Numbered from the stretch's first letter, positions 46,233 to 59,600 are shown. The stretch is 64,000 nt of DNA from Steinernema hermaphroditum (GCA_030435675.1 CM059622.1:7192001-7256000), one strand, 5' to 3'. Numbers and translations are program-made. Notes: a model not told the origin generated them from the sequence alone.

Positions 46233-46915
46233 TTCGACGTCTTTCCCGGGCCGATCGAGGAGCGAAGATGAAGAAGGGTCTGTGTGCGGGTAGTCGAGGC
46301 CGCGGACGTGGAACGTGAATCAAACGCGAAGGTACTGATAAAGGCCGATAATAGATGAGAAGAAGGCTCACTATACGGTGATAAGACGCCGTGGGAGCGG
46401 TTCCAGGAGCGACGAAGACCGTTCTGGAAGAGCGCCAAATGAACTCATGGAAACGCAAGCTATGTTCCGTTCTGTAAGCCGATTACGTTCCGTTTTGCAC
46501 CAGATGTACTGGCGATGCTGGCCGTAGAAGAGTGCCCAGAAGAAGGATGCTTGACTCATCGAGAATCGAGAACAAACTCCGCTAATTACCGTCCATCCCC
46601 TTTTTCTATTTGTAAAAAACGATGACCGAATGCCGTACCACTCGACTGCACCGACCCTCGACAACAAATGGCGCCTCTGCGTGTTTGTAAACAGACGACC
46701 CATTCGATCACTTTGCTTATCACCCCCACCTCCGCACCTCTTTTCGAATCGTCGGATTCTTCGCATGTTCTCTGAGTCACGCGCCCAAAATAGATTCATT
46801 GAAGGGAGTACGTGGAGGGCGGTCGAAATACAACGCAGAATCTGAGAATTGGGGATCTCCTCGGCTTCGGAGTCGCCGGGGGCGAGAGCGAAGTGGAGGA
46901 CGTCCGTGGGGGAAT

Positions 46916-48463
46916 TCACGGGGAATTCTTGTCCTCGTCGAAGACGAAGGGCCGCAAGTCGCCCTGGCGCATCAGGAGGATGTCCTCCTTGCGGCCCTGC
47001 TTCTTCCACTCCTTGTAGCGGGCGAAGAGGCTGGCGACGATCTCGGAGGTGACGATCTCCCCGGAGTTGGAGACCATGAGACGGAGCACGAGGATACCGT
47101 CGCGCTTCACGTAGTCGTTGACGAAGCCGTCGAGCTGATCGAGGTACTGCGCCTCATCCTGTCTCGAGTCTCGGCGATGCTTCTGGAAGGGAGGGTTGGA
47201 GGAGACGCGGGGGTACGGTACTCACGGAGGCGACGATGAGGTCGCGGATGAAGTCCCGGCGGTAGGGGTAATGGTGGAGGACGAAGATCCAGAAGATGAG
47301 GTTGGTGATGGTGGTGACCTCGAGGAAGAGCGCCCACCACCAGAGAAAAACGAAGAGCTTCTCGTTGAGCATGTTGGCCGAGAGGACGCACTGCACCGAG
47401 TACTGCATCACCGTCTTGTTGTCCTGGTTGATCTTGAAGTCGCACATGGTAATTCGTGGGAAGAGGCCCGTCTCGCGCCACGTCTCGCCCCTCAGCGTCG
47501 CCGCCGTGATGTGCCAGCCCCACCAGCGATCGCCGCCACCCACGAAGGCGGCTAAGAAGACGAACTGCAGGGAGTTGATGAGGATGAAGAGGATCTTGGT
47601 GGTGATGTAGATGACGGTGAGGTACGAGTCGCCGAGCAGGGAGGTCACACATCTGAAAGGGTTACGGTAACGTCTTGTCCCTGTGGTCTCTTGTGCTTCT
47701 TGCTACTATACACTCGACGGAGTGGTAGCATGTTGCGATCGGCGATAAGCGCGGCTCCCGGGGGTCTTATCGCTGCGGGACTCACCGCATGACGAAGACA
47801 AGCGGCGAGCTGTGCGGCACGAAGCGCATCTTGGCGCGGAATCCGGCGTGCAGGTGGTTGACGATGCGGCCCCTCTCCTCCTTCGCCTCCTCGTGCGACT
47901 TTTTCGACGCCTCGTGAGCCATCGTCACGATCGAGCGCACCTGCAGGCCTGAAGTGCTCCAGGATACGGTAGGTGATCGAGCGGGAGAACTTGCCCGAAG
48001 TCCAGTTGAGCATGCGCCAGAAGATGTGAGGGGCATTGTAGAGGAGTGCCTGGAGGATGAGGATGAACGGCACCCACTGCAAAGGACGTTCCAAGGGCAA
48101 CTCTCTGGGGGTACGGTACCTGATAGTAGATGAGCGCGCGGGACTCGCGCTCGCGGATGTCATTTGGAACGGCGCGGTCAGGCGGCACGTAGTAGGTGTT
48201 CTCGATGAAGCAGATGTCGCGGGTGTACTGTACCCAGGCCCCCGGGAACTGGGCGCTCGTCCAGCACGAGATCGGGTCGCCCCAGTACTCCTGCAGGGAA
48301 GGGAAGGGGCTCAGGGAAGGGGCGTCGGAACTACCTTGGAGAAGATGGTGAAGGCGGCTCCGATGGAGATGAAGGTGGTGATCTTGTAGTTGAGCCGGTC
48401 GATGGAATCCTCCTCGAAGCGAGGCTTCGCGATCGTCTCGATCAGGTTCGAGAAGCGATTCAT
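46916..48463 (-). CDS. Innexin 3 of the cluster (GC-AG intron)
   Basis: Six phase-checked exons: 48335-48463, 48120-48290, 47995-48076, 47786-47948, 47226-47652 and 46916-47182, 412 residues. EDSIDRLNYKITT, ISCWTSAQF, CFIENTYYVP, YYQWVPF, HIFWRMLNWTSG, FPRITMCDF, VQCVLSANMLNEKLF, and a C-terminal LVLRLMVSNSGEIVTSEI region shared with innexins 5 and 6. Intron 3 (47949-47994) begins GCAAGT instead of GT and ends TTCAG; its position is the phase-1 site after ...W.SG that is spliced in innexins 5 and 6. Intron 4 is long (133 bp). It is divergent from innexin 4. Confidence 0.92.
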
Positions 48464-49849
48464 CGCCTGAAAGGGACTCTGAAAGTGACTGGGGAAGGGA
48501 CGCCGCCGACGGCCGCGGAGATCGACGAAGTGGCGATCCGACGGGCCGAGGCGCGGGGCGGGGCGCGCCTTCAGAGGAGATCTCCGCCTGCGCGGCCCCT
48601 GCGTACGGCCGAGGGGCAGATCGGAGGAGAGATCGACACCGCCAGAGGAGAAGCGCCGACGGTGCCGTCGATTCCCAGCCTCTATGTTTATGATTGCGCG
48701 ATGGCTGATTGGGAGGAAAGCGCTTTTTTGGCGGACGATTCCTTTTAATGGCGGCGGAGGGAAACTCTTTTTGTCAATGGGGTCGATGTCTGTTCGCGTA
48801 GAACATGCCATGTGTTCCTCTTTGTGACTTCCACCCATGGAGCTTGCGAGCTGGAGCATTTCTATGGTTACCGTACCCCTCGCCCCGTTTTACATGATTT
48901 CTCTTGTGAGTTTCGTTTTCGCGTACTTGCTTCATTAACTTTTTTGCCTCGTTGTCACACATTTTTCAATTCAATATGAGTTGTCCACATGTAGTCGATC
49001 GGCGCACATATACCGTATCTCCCCGTTTCCGTCTCCAATGTTTTGATTGCGAAATGCGGCCATAGCACGCGCATAAAAAATTCCTCGGCGCCCCTCAAAA
49101 CGTCGTAAACCATCGCCTCCTCTTCTCCTCACTTCGCACTTTCGCGTCGAATCCCTCGACGGTACAAAGAAGCCTCAGCCATCGCCTCCATCCTCAATTC
49201 TTGATAAAGAAACCTCAGTGCAAAGAACCGCCTCCCCTCCTCGGGTCTCCTCATCTCGATTCTCATGACGCTGTCGCCGTGTCACCGCCTGACAGTTATC
49301 CACAGTCTCGCCGGATTTCCATCCCCGACTCTCGGTGACTCACTCGGCGGCGACGGCGCCTATCTCTGTCGGCGATCTCCGTTCTGCAGAAGTGCAGACA
49401 TACCGTAACCGGACGCCGATCGCGGCGGCGCTTTGCAACGCAGCTGCGCACAACGTTTGTGGCTAGGCTGGCGAAGGTCCGATCGGACTCGTGATTAGGG
49501 GCTTTCAGCTTGCGCGAAGGGAGCCGAAGGCGGCGCGACTGGAGGTGACGACTTGCGACGCCTCTGTCTGCTGGCAGAGGATCTGTGGGGACGTACCTGT
49601 ATACTGTAGTGCATATTTCTCTTTCCTCAAAACTCTTCTGCCAACAGGTGCTTTCCCTCCGGAGTCCCCCTCCACCTCCTCTGGCTTCTGCTCCCTTCTC
49701 CGACTCCTCCCAGCGATGCCCGCGGCGATTGATTATCTTATCATCGGCGCTGCCACCCTCCTCTCAACCGGCCTTATCACTGCAATTCGCGTTAGCTGTG
49801 CACGCAGCTCACTCCGTTCCCTTCGCTCCGACGCCGTCGCCCGACCGCG
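48464..49849. other. Shared 5' region of divergent innexins 3 and 4
   Basis: 1.4 kb with no gene seen. Contains three TACCGTA-type heptamers (near 48871, 49012 and 49403) and a C/T-rich stretch (49120-49280) that could be promoter-associated. Confidence 0.45.
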
Positions 49850-51046
49850 ATGGACAAGCAGCTCAAGAAGCTCTACGACAAGGCGTCGAGTCAGCACGAC
49901 GACGACGTCGTCGACCGCTTCAACTACTCCTACGCCGTCAAGCTCTTCATCTTCTTCGCCCTCCTCGTCCTCGCAAAACAGTACGTCGGCGACCCCCTCC
50001 ACTGCTGGATCCCGGCCGAGTTCCCGGTGAGTTGGCCCCGCCTCGTCCCCTCCACCGCCGATCCCTCTAGGGCACGTGGGCAACGTTCTCAGAGACGCTC
50101 TGCTTCATCGAGAATACGTACTACGCCAACGGGACGATCCCAGACAACAAGGCCGACCGGCAGCGAGCAGAACTGCGCTACTACCAGTGGATTCCCTTCA
50201 TCTTTGCCCTGCAGGCCTTCATCTGTTACGCCCCCAAGGCCCTCTACAAGTTCCTCTACTCCTTCTCTGGTACGGTCACCCTTCTCGTCGGCCTCACTCA
50301 ACTTCACCTTCAGATGTGCGCTTCGAGGAGCTGCTCAACCAGGCGTACAAGAATACGAAGTCCGGCCAGGACACGAAGAGCGAGCTGACGAACCAGTTCA
50401 TCGAGCAGAAGCGTCGTCGCCATAACCCGAAGGGCTGGAGTCGCGGTTCCTACCTCGTCCTCATCTACATCGTCATGAAGATCGCTTTCATCCTCGAGAT
50501 CGTCGTCAATCTAAGCCTTCTGAACTACTTCATCGGCACCACGGACATCCTGTGGGGCTGGAAGATTCTCCTCAACCTCGCCAGCGGCGTCCACTGGCAG
50601 GACAACGGCCACTTCCCCCGCGTCACCTTCTGCGACGTCACCATCCGCGATGTGGGTCAGGTGCGCACGCACACAATCCAGTGCGTCCTCATGATGAACA
50701 TGTTCATCGAGAAGATGTATATCATCCTCTGGGTCTGCATGTTCATCTCCTTCTTTGTCTCCCTCATAAACCTCGCCTTCTGGATCTACCGGCTCTACAG
50801 TCAGAACAGCGTCCGCCGTTTCGTTAAGGACAGCCTCAAGGTACCACAAGGACCCCACAATTCTTAACTTCCCTTTAGTCTGACGGCCATATAGTGAAAG
50901 ACAGCGAAGCCGACGGGTTCATCAGCCAGTACCTGGAGAAGGACGGCATCCTCCTGCTCCGTCTCCTCGACGCCAACGTCGGCTACGTCAAGATGGCCGA
51001 CGTCGTCGTCACGCTCTACAACCGTTACTCTGACAAGCAGGACTAG
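49850..51046 (+). CDS. Innexin 4 of the cluster
   Basis: Four phase-checked exons: 49850-50026, 50071-50269, 50314-50840 and 50879-51046, 356 residues. DDDVVDRFNYSYA, KQYVGDPLHCWIP, CFIENTYYAN, YYQWIPF, FPRVTFCDVTI, IQCVLMMNMFIEKMY, C-terminal LEKDGILLLRLLDANVG. The shortest of the six. Unlike most innexins the post-TM2 motif is KALYKFLYSFS rather than R.LW..LNW.SG. GATAAA near 51089 may be the poly(A) signal. Confidence 0.93.
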
Positions 51047-52182
51047 TTGGGACCACACGCAAAGATCTGTAAATACGCCGCGTGGCTCGGATAAATCCAT
51101 CGCTTTGCATGACCGCATGACGCACTGCTTGCAAACTTTCAGCCTTTAGCTGTGGGAAACGACGACGCCCGACCGACTCGGCGCTCCGGAGGAAAACATC
51201 GGAAGTGTCGCCGATTCCGAAAACAAAGGGAGCGGCGACCCCGAGGTTTCGCGAAGACACTTTTGTTTTGTGGAGGGGATGGGAATGCATGTGGGAGGTG
51301 CACTTCTGGAATGCAACTAATACCGGTGCCAACTAACACAGGCTGCATGGCTCTGCACTCTGAATTGCTTCTTTTCTTCTCTTTGATTGACCGCTTCTTC
51401 GACTTGAGGCTTTCTCAGAACGCAAAGTCGACCTCCAGGACATTTTCTTGGAAGAGTCCAAAGCACCGAGGTCAGAAATGAGCGCCGCCTCTCAGAATCA
51501 CACTCCATTTTGGGTGCAGCCACGGGGGCTCGACGGTAGAGGGCGAAGAGAGTCACTCAGAAGTGAGAATCGCAAAGTGATAAGTGCACTTGCGCCAAGT
51601 CACTCACTACGGGCACGTGAGTGTCCTCTCAATCACACATCATTCACTTGGAACGTTTCTTACTGCTCACTTTGTGAGATCGAATCTTAGGGAGTTTTTG
51701 GAAAAACAGTTCGTATACTGTGGGGCGTTTCCTATTCAGTGCCCAGTAGATACGGAGAGGGCGGACGAAGAGAGCGAGTTCCCAGTTAGGATGGGCATCC
51801 GAATCTGTTGGTTATATCTTTAGAGGTCCTTCCGGCCTTTATTTAAGCTCCGCCTTAGCCTAGCCCCGGCCGAATCTATGCACGTGGGCTGTTCACGATT
51901 CTTCCCACCGTTGCACTCCACTCTCAGAAATATTTTCTGGCTTAAGTATCAGAGTTCGAGTTTAATCGTTAAAGTCAGAGATCCCTCTGAATTACTGTTG
52001 CCTATTCTTGGTATTGCCAATAAGAGATATAAACACACACCCTGAAGCCTCTTAAAGGTTTCCCGGCTTCTTCCACTTCTAATGTAGAATTCGTGGTTCC
52101 CAAAGTCATCCGTGGTCTCCGCCTCATCTCTCCTTTCCTCAGGGTTCTCCCCATTGCAGACGAAGCCCCGTCCCCCTCAACC
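51047..52182. other. Intergenic region between innexins 4 and 5
   Basis: 1.1 kb; no coding or RNA signal recognised. Confidence 0.45.
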
Positions 52183-53586
52183 ATGATGTGGGCGAAGATT
52201 TCGTCGGTCTTCGACAACGTGAAGCCGAAGTACGACGACGACGTCGTCGACCGAATCAACTACTTCTACACGCCGTTCGCCATCGCCACCGTCGCCCTCA
52301 CCATCGCCCTCAAGCAGCACGTGGGAGAGCCCCTCCAGTGCTGGATCCCCAAGCAGTTTACAGGTGCCCAGCTCAGTCCGCGCCGCCCTAACGCCCTCTT
52401 CAGGCGCCTGGGAGAAGTTCTCGGAAAACTACTGCTTCGTGGAGAACACCTACTACGCTCCCGTGGATGGGAGGGTGCCGACGGACCCTCTAGAGAGACA
52501 GTCGAACGAACTGATCTACTACCAGTGGGTCCCCTTCATCCTCTTCGCCCTCATCTTCCTATTCCTCTTCCCGCGCAAGCTCTGGAGCAGTCTTAACTGG
52601 AAGTCAGGTAGGAGGACCCGCTAGTGGCCGAGGCCTTGTCTTCTGCAGGCTACCACCTCTCGTCGTTGGTGGCAAAGTGCCAGGCGTCAATGAAGAAGAA
52701 CGAGATGAACGCGAAGGAGGTCGGCGAGGTGCAGAAGCAGCTCTGGGAGGCGATCGGCACACGCAACTTCCTCAAGAAGCACAAGAAGCAGACGAACCAC
52801 CTCTCCTTCTTCCGTGCCGGCCGCGCCTACTACTCCAGCTACTTGACCATCATTTACGTCGGCTACAAGAGTCTCAACGTGTTCAACACCTTCCTCCAGA
52901 TCTACCTCCTCAACAGCTTCCTCGGCACCGAGTACCGTTTCTGGGGCTTCGGCGTCCTGCAGGACCTCCTGGAGGGCCGCGGCTGGCGCCAGAGCGGCGC
53001 CTTCCCCCGCGTCGTCTTCTGCGACGTTCCCTTCCGCTCTCTGGGCAACGAGAACGTCCCCCGCTCCTCGGGCGTCGGCTACACCCTCCAGTGCGTCCTC
53101 CCGATCAACATGTTCAACGAGAAGATCTTCATACTCCTCTGGATCTGGCTCGCCGTCCTAGCCGTCCTCAACACTCTCAACCTCTTCTACTGGATCTTCG
53201 TCATGTTCTGCGACTGGTGCTCCCTCGAGTTCCTTCGCAGCCACCTGGTGAGTCCTCCAAATCGCCGAGAAACTCCTGCCCAATGCCTGCAGGCCTACCG
53301 CGTCGACCACACGAAGGACGGCCACGTGCCCAACAACGCCGCCCTCTACTACTTCTTCAAGAACACCCTCCACCGCGATGGTCTTCTTGTGCTCCGTTTG
53401 CTGGCCGACAACTGCGGCGACATCGTCACCTCGGACCTCATCTTCTACCTCTGGAAGATGAACGAGCAGACTGCGAAGGAGTCCCTCTCGCTCTCCGATG
53501 GTCGCCACTACTCGCCGATGACCGCCAGCACGGTCTCTACCGTACTCCAGGACGACCTTTCCGAGCGCAGGGACAAGCCCTTCTAG
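52183..53586 (+). CDS. Innexin 5 of the cluster, first gene of a putative operon
   Basis: Four phase-checked exons: 52183-52363, 52404-52607, 52649-53247 and 53293-53586, 425 residues from the first of two adjacent ATGs (52183, 52186). DDDVVDRINYFYTP, KQHVGEPLQCWIP, CFVENTYYAP, YYQWVPF, RKLWSSLNWKSG, FPRVVFCDVPF, LQCVLPINMFNEKIF, LVLRLLADNCGDIVTSDL. The last intron (45 bp) is in phase and open, so a 15-residue longer isoform is possible. An AATAAA at 53661-53666 lies just before the splice acceptor of innexin 6. Confidence 0.94.
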
Positions 53587-53660
53587 CCCTCCCCTCCCCG
53601 TATCCCTTGTATTTGTGTGCGTGGCGCGTTCGCGAGCTCGAATGCTTCTTTGTGTAAACG

Positions 53661-53677
53661 AATAAATGCTTCCAGGT
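53661..53677 (+). promoter_or_regulatory. Operon junction: poly(A) signal and trans-splice acceptor
   Basis: AATAAA (53661-53666) is followed within 9 bp by a TTCCAG acceptor ending at 53675, then GT and the ATG of innexin 6. With only 91 bp between innexin 5 stop and innexin 6 start, this is the layout of a tightly spaced nematode operon junction. Confidence 0.6.
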
Positions 53678-55191
53678 ATGCTCAACGACGTCGGGAAGCT
53701 CATCGACCGGCTGAAGTCGAGGTACGACGACGACGTCGTCGACCGCATGAACTACCTCTACACGAGCTGGATGCTCATCGTCGCCTCCCTCCTCGTCCTT
53801 GCCAAGCAGTACGTCGGCGAGTCCATCCAGTGCTGGATCCCCAAGCACTTCGCCGTAGGTGGCGCCTCCAAGACCCCCCACCCTCGACAGACTGCTTGCA
53901 GGGAGCCTGGGAGGAGTACATCGAGAGCTACTGCTTCATCGAGAACACATACTACTTCCCCGTCGACGTCATCAACAAGACGACCACCGAACAGCGCAAG
54001 GACGCCGAGGTACCGTACTACCAGTGGGTCCCCTTCTTCCTCATCGGCATGATGTTCGTCTTCCTCCTCCCGCGCTTCGTCTGGCGCTCTCTCAACTGGC
54101 GCTCCGGTAGGTCAGCGTTCTGGGTCGGCTTAAAGGACCCGTTTAGGGCTGAAGATCACGGGCATCGTCGAGGCGGCGCGCATCACGGAGACCGACAAGA
54201 AGGCCAAGACGAAGGTGCTCAAGGAGGGCGTCGACGATGGCTCCGAACGGAAGGAGTATGGTCAGATCACCCAGAACCTCGCCTCCATGATTCTCTACAA
54301 TGTCGAGAAGGGGCGCGCCAAGAAGAAGCTTCCACTCGGTGGGTGCAGCTCTGACCTACGTACATAGTGCGCCCTTCCAGGCTACCTTCGACAGCGCTCC
54401 GAGACCTCCTACATCACGAATTGCTACATCCTCTACAAGGCGATGAACCTCGGCAACTCGCTCCTCCAGCTCTACCTTCTCAACCTCTTCCTCGGCCCCG
54501 AATACACTTTCTGGGGCTTTGGCGTGCTCAACGACCTGCTGCTCGGCAAGCACTGGCAGACCAGCGGTCACTTCCCCAGAGTAGGTCCCCGGGACTGGCT
54601 CCCCTAACGTCTCTTCCAGATCACGTTCTGCGACGTGACGCAGAACCGCCTCTTCCACGGAGTCACTCACACCGTGCAGTGCGTCCTCATGCTGAACCTC
54701 TTCAACGAAAAGATCTTCATCGTCCTCTGGTTCTGGCTCGCCATCCTCTCCCTCTTCAACTTCATCAACCTCGTCTACTGGGTCCTCATCTCCTACGTCC
54801 CCCAGTTCGAGATCGAATTCGTCAAGCACCTCCTGGTGCGTCCCGTCCCCGATCCCCAGAAACCCTTTTATCTTTAGCGATTCACCGACCCTGACTGCTT
54901 GAAAATCCCCGAGGATCTCCCCGACGAAAGCTACTTCGAGTTCGTGCACAAGTTCCTCCGTAAGGACGGTGTTACCGTGCTCCGTCTCATCTGCGACAAT
55001 GCCGGCTCTCCCCAGGCCGCCGCCATCACGCGCTGCCTTTGGGACCGTTCCAAAGACGAAAACTTCAAGACGGAGAACGGCCGTAGGTTCCTTCCTCTCG
55101 GGGTGATCAATCGTCGGTCCTTTCAGGCCTCATGGCATCGTCGCGCAAGATGAACCACGCGAACCCCGCCTACGACGAGACGCGCTACTGA
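53678..55191 (+). CDS. Innexin 6 of the cluster, second gene of a putative operon
   Basis: Seven phase-checked exons: 53678-53854, 53902-54106, 54147-54338, 54381-54580, 54620-54835, 54878-55082 and 55127-55191, 419 residues. DDDVVDRMNYLYTS, KQYVGESIQCWIP, CFIENTYYFP, YYQWVPF, RFVWRSLNWRSG, ITFCDVTQ, VQCVLMLNLFNEKIF, GVTVLRLICDNAG. It has three introns more than innexins 4 and 5, one inside the conserved FPR|ITFCD motif. Close to innexin 5 in sequence, consistent with tandem duplication. Confidence 0.94.
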
Positions 55192-56661
55192 AGAACCCCC
55201 TCGAAGACTTCGAAGATGTTGCTAGCATAATCTCGTGCATAATATTTTTTTTGCGAATTTTGGCGATAAATCTCATTTCTGCCAAGAAAATACTCTTTTC
55301 TTCCAAATCCAAAAAGCATCCAGGCTCCGGCTCATGTCTATAGATTTTAAGCGAGCCGGAAGAGCGAGCCCTGTAGCAACTTCGTTTTAGCAACTTCGAA
55401 TGAAAGAATAGAGTACTCACTGTCAGTGAGTCACTGGTGGTCTTATCGCGCCTATCCTGTAGATTACTGTTTATGGAACATGCGCCCAAATGGTAGGTAC
55501 CGTGAATTTTCACGATTTCACGATTTTACTTCATGAATCAAAGGCCGTACGCCTGACACCATGACACCGAAAATAGAAAACAGAGGATATCACTTTGCAG
55601 CAGGCTTCATCCCTGGCGTGGTGTAGACGTCGAACCGGTTGTAGACAGCGCACTTCACGGGGCATCTGGGAATCGGCGAAACTTCGGAACCGGCAGCGGA
55701 ACATCTTCTTCATGGGTCTTTGTGGCACAGCGGACACTTCTGAGCTCGCATGTGCTTCGGAGAGATGGGTTCCTGCTCTAAAAGTTGCGTCTTCGTTGGA
55801 GGTAGCGCCCTCAGAACGTCGACGACCTTCAGGGTGATATCTCACGCAGCGGGATTCCTGGCATCGGACATCTTGTTGTCAGCGGTGGTGGGACATCGGC
55901 TTCCGGGTGTTCCAATTCCCTCTGGAAACCGGAAAACTCACAACTGCCACATGGTTTTCCATCAGACCAACCGGACACTCGGAGAGCGACCTTGCACCTC
56001 ACTACATTGAATTAATGACCGACATGGAATGATGATACAGCTTTGATGAATAAAAACTGGAGAAACGCGTTTAGAGTCTCCATTGGGTCATTGTCGTAAA
56101 ATCTTTTATGCTCTAGTTCTCGGAAAGGTGACCGTATCAAGAGCGCCTCGTGCCGGTAGCTGTGATCAAACACCGAGAGTCGCGTGGCCCTTGCAGTCCG
56201 TCGGTGAGTGTTTTTTGCTCCCCAGAAGACGGCGAATGTTTACGGCCTTGTCGTCGACCAAAGTGCCGCTATTGATTAATCTAGAGATATTTCTCGCTTT
56301 CTGATGAGCTAAAGTCCTTTATACTTCAATCTGTGGCCCCTGTGCCTCCAGTTGCCCTCTGTTTCGCTTCCAAAGGTGCACAGAGGAGCCGGAGGCGCTA
56401 ACGTATTCAGAAGTTCGCACCAAAGTTCTCGTTTAGTTCCGTCGGGGCGCGGATCGCGTCCAAACGGGGACCGCGCCGCGCCATTTGCATAACTGTTTTG
56501 TCTTATCAGACGTCACTTAGGCCTGCGCCCTCCGAGGCCGCGTAATCCCGCGATCGCGGAGCGACTCGATCGCCATTCCGCCCCCCGCCGCCGTTTCCCC
56601 TATTTGAGCGCCGCATCCCCCTTGGCGATCGATCCTAGCCTCTCCTGACAGCCTCGATTTC
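55192..56661. other. Intergenic region
   Basis: No gene supported. Contains the second copy of the dispersed repeat (55318-55385). Confidence 0.45.
55318..55385. repeat. Dispersed repeat, copy 2
   Basis: GCTCCGGCTCATGTCTATAG, GATTTTAAGCG and GAGCCCTGT segments match 31853-31925 in order. Confidence 0.45.
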
Positions 56662-56671
56662 AGAAGCCCCC

Positions 56672-59600
56672 ATGGACGAGGAGAAGAAGCTCGACTTCGC
56701 TATCACCGTAGACAGCGTGGGTCCCTTTCCTGGTTGAGTGAGCTCTGATTCTTGTTTAGGGGAACCGCGAGTTCGAGGAGAGTCTCGAAGACCTTAGGCC
56801 GGAGGGAGGCGAATCGTTCGAAGGAGTCGTCAGGTGAGTGGGGAAGGGAAACGTCTCAGAGACTCTCTGTCCTAGGAAGAACCTGAAGAAGCACTTCGAG
56901 GCATGCACGAGCGCTGAGAGTGCCGCCGAGAAGGCCGTCGGCTTCGTCCCGATCCTCACGTGGCTCCCTAAATACCCGTTCGGAGAGTACTTCATATACG
57001 ATGTCATGGGAGGCATCACCACCGGAGTCATGCATCTACCCCAAGGTACGAGGCCAAAGACCGGAGGTTGTTGTTGACACGGACTCCGTTGGGGGCCGAA
57101 TATTTATGGGGACCGCTTTATCCACGAACTTTGGTGATGTCCTCCGTATCTTCGTTGACGCAGAAATAGATCCCATAGGCCTCTTTATAGAGCCTCCACA
57201 GAAAGACCTTCTGGTTACCTGAAATCATCCTGATAGAAAATGTAGACCCTTTTTTCCAATACACAGGTATTTATCGCGCATTATTTGGGATCTAGATCAA
57301 GACTATTTTGGATAAAATCTACAAAGGGATAGAAGCGCCATAAGGCACTCGATTCCACGCCCGAAGTTCTACTAGTGCGTAAAGTTTTAACCAAATCGGC
57401 GTTTATAACTTGGGGGGCTTTTCGCAAATCACTTTGGGACCTTCCTTGTCAGTGTCCAAGTGGTGTTTGCACTTCGCATTTCTCTCTGTCGGTCAAAGAG
57501 GTCCGAAATAAGGAAAACGACAGATCGTACTGTGGTCTTTTCTTTAGGAATAGCCTACGCCATCCTCTCGGGGGTGCACCCCATCTACGGCCTCTATTCT
57601 TCGTTCTTTCCCCCTCTCTTCTACATGCTCTTCGGCACGTCACACCACGTCTCAATCGGTAACTCTGACCCGGCCCTACCCTCTCCGACCACCCCGTTCC
57701 AGGCTCTTTCTCAGTGGTCGCCCTAATGACTGGAATCGCCAACGACAAGCTGATGACGAAGTACGCCTCCATGGGCGATGCCTTCGAACTCAGCGGGATA
57801 GAGGTCGTCACCACGCTCACCTTCACCCTCGGCCTCTGCCAGGTACTTTCCGAATCGGGGCCCTCCTAGCCATCTCTCTTCAGCTCTTCACGGCCCTTCT
57901 GCGCCTCGAGTTCCTCACCGCCTACTTCTCCGACGCCCTGGTCGCCGGCTTCACGACGGCCTCAGCGATCCACGTCTTTGCCGCCCAGATCGACGACATC
58001 CTCGGCATCGCGCTCCCGAAGTCGGCGGGCCCGGGCTACCTCTTCCGACGCGCCTTCGATCTCCTCATCAGGCTTCCCGAGACAAACGCGGCGACCTTCG
58101 CGCTTTCTGCCTGCGCCATGATCATCCTCTACTTCGGCAAAGAGTACTTCAGCCCCCTCGTGGACCGTCTCCTCCCCGTCAAGGTGCCAATCCCCTACGA
58201 ACTCATCGTCACCGTCCTGGCCACTGTCGCCTGCTTCTGTTTGGACCTCGACACCGCCTACAACGTGCCGATCGTCGGCGAGATTCCCACGGGGTACCCA
58301 TCCCCACCCTCGCCCTTCTGATCCTTTCCTTCAGGCTGGCGCCCCCGACGGTCCCCCGGATGGACATCTTCTTCGACTGCCTCGCCAACTCCATCGGCAT
58401 CGCCATCGTCACCATCGCCATCCACATCTCCATGGCCAAAATGCTGGCCCGCACGAAGAACTACGAGATCGACGAGTCCCAGGTGGATCCGCCGCCCCCA
58501 GGAGCACTCCTAACCCCTTCTAGGAGCTCTACGCCCTCAGCTTCACCTCGATCCTCTCCAGCTTCTTCTCCGTCTACCCCATGTCGACGGCCCTCGGCCG
58601 CACCATGGTGATGGTGGAGAGTGGCACCCGCACCCAGCTCAGCTCCGTCTTCTCCTCTGCCCTCGTCCTCGTCGTCATCCTTTGGCTCGGGCCCCTTTTC
58701 CGCACTCTTCCCATGGTGAGTCCACTTACCGTACCCCTCTACCTCTGCAACCCCTCAGTGTCTCCTCGCCTCCGTCATCATCATGGCCCTCCGCTCCATG
58801 TTCCTCAAGTTCTCCGACCTCCCGCGTCTCTGGAGAATCTCTAAATACGACTTCGTAAGGCACCGCACCCCTGCCCCACCTACCGTAACCCTTTCAGTTC
58901 ATCTGGGTGGTCTCCTTCTCCGCCACCTGCTTCATCGACGTCATGGAGGGCCTCTTCGTCTCCATCGTCTTCGCCATCCTCACCGTCGTCTTCAGAACTC
59001 AATGGTTCTATTTCTCTCTCTCCCTCGCTACCATAACCCGTACCGGGCACTTTCAGGCCCCGATGGCACGTGCTGTCGCCCACGAAGGCCACACACAGCG
59101 TCTGTGTCTTCCGCTTCGAGTCGCCGCTCCTCTTCACGAACGTCGAGAACTTCAAGAAGTCCCTCCGGAAGGCCCTTCTGACGTGGAACCTCCACAACCC
59201 CGTACGAGAGTCTGTCCTCGGGATTACGGTAGCCTCTCTTTCAGGGAATGCGTCTCGAATACCTCGTGTTCGACTGCTCGGCGATCTCCTACATCGACGT
59301 CATGGGAGCAAACGCCTTGAAAGAGGTACGGTAGGGAGACGGCCCCTGAATCGCGCGCTCTTCAGATGTGTCAGGAGATAGTGGAGAAGGAGTTGACCGT
59401 TTTCGTGGCGGGAGCCAAGGTGGGGGTCAAGGAAGTTCTCGGCGCGAGTAGCTTCTTCAAAACGGTCTCCACAGACTTCTTCCTACCGTCGGTGGGCGCC
59501 GTCGCCGAAGGCATCAAGATGCAGAAGTAGGTCGTCTAGAGGGGGTGTTGGTTAGGCAGTGCGCTTTCAGGAAGCTGGCCGCGTCCATAGGAAACGAAAA

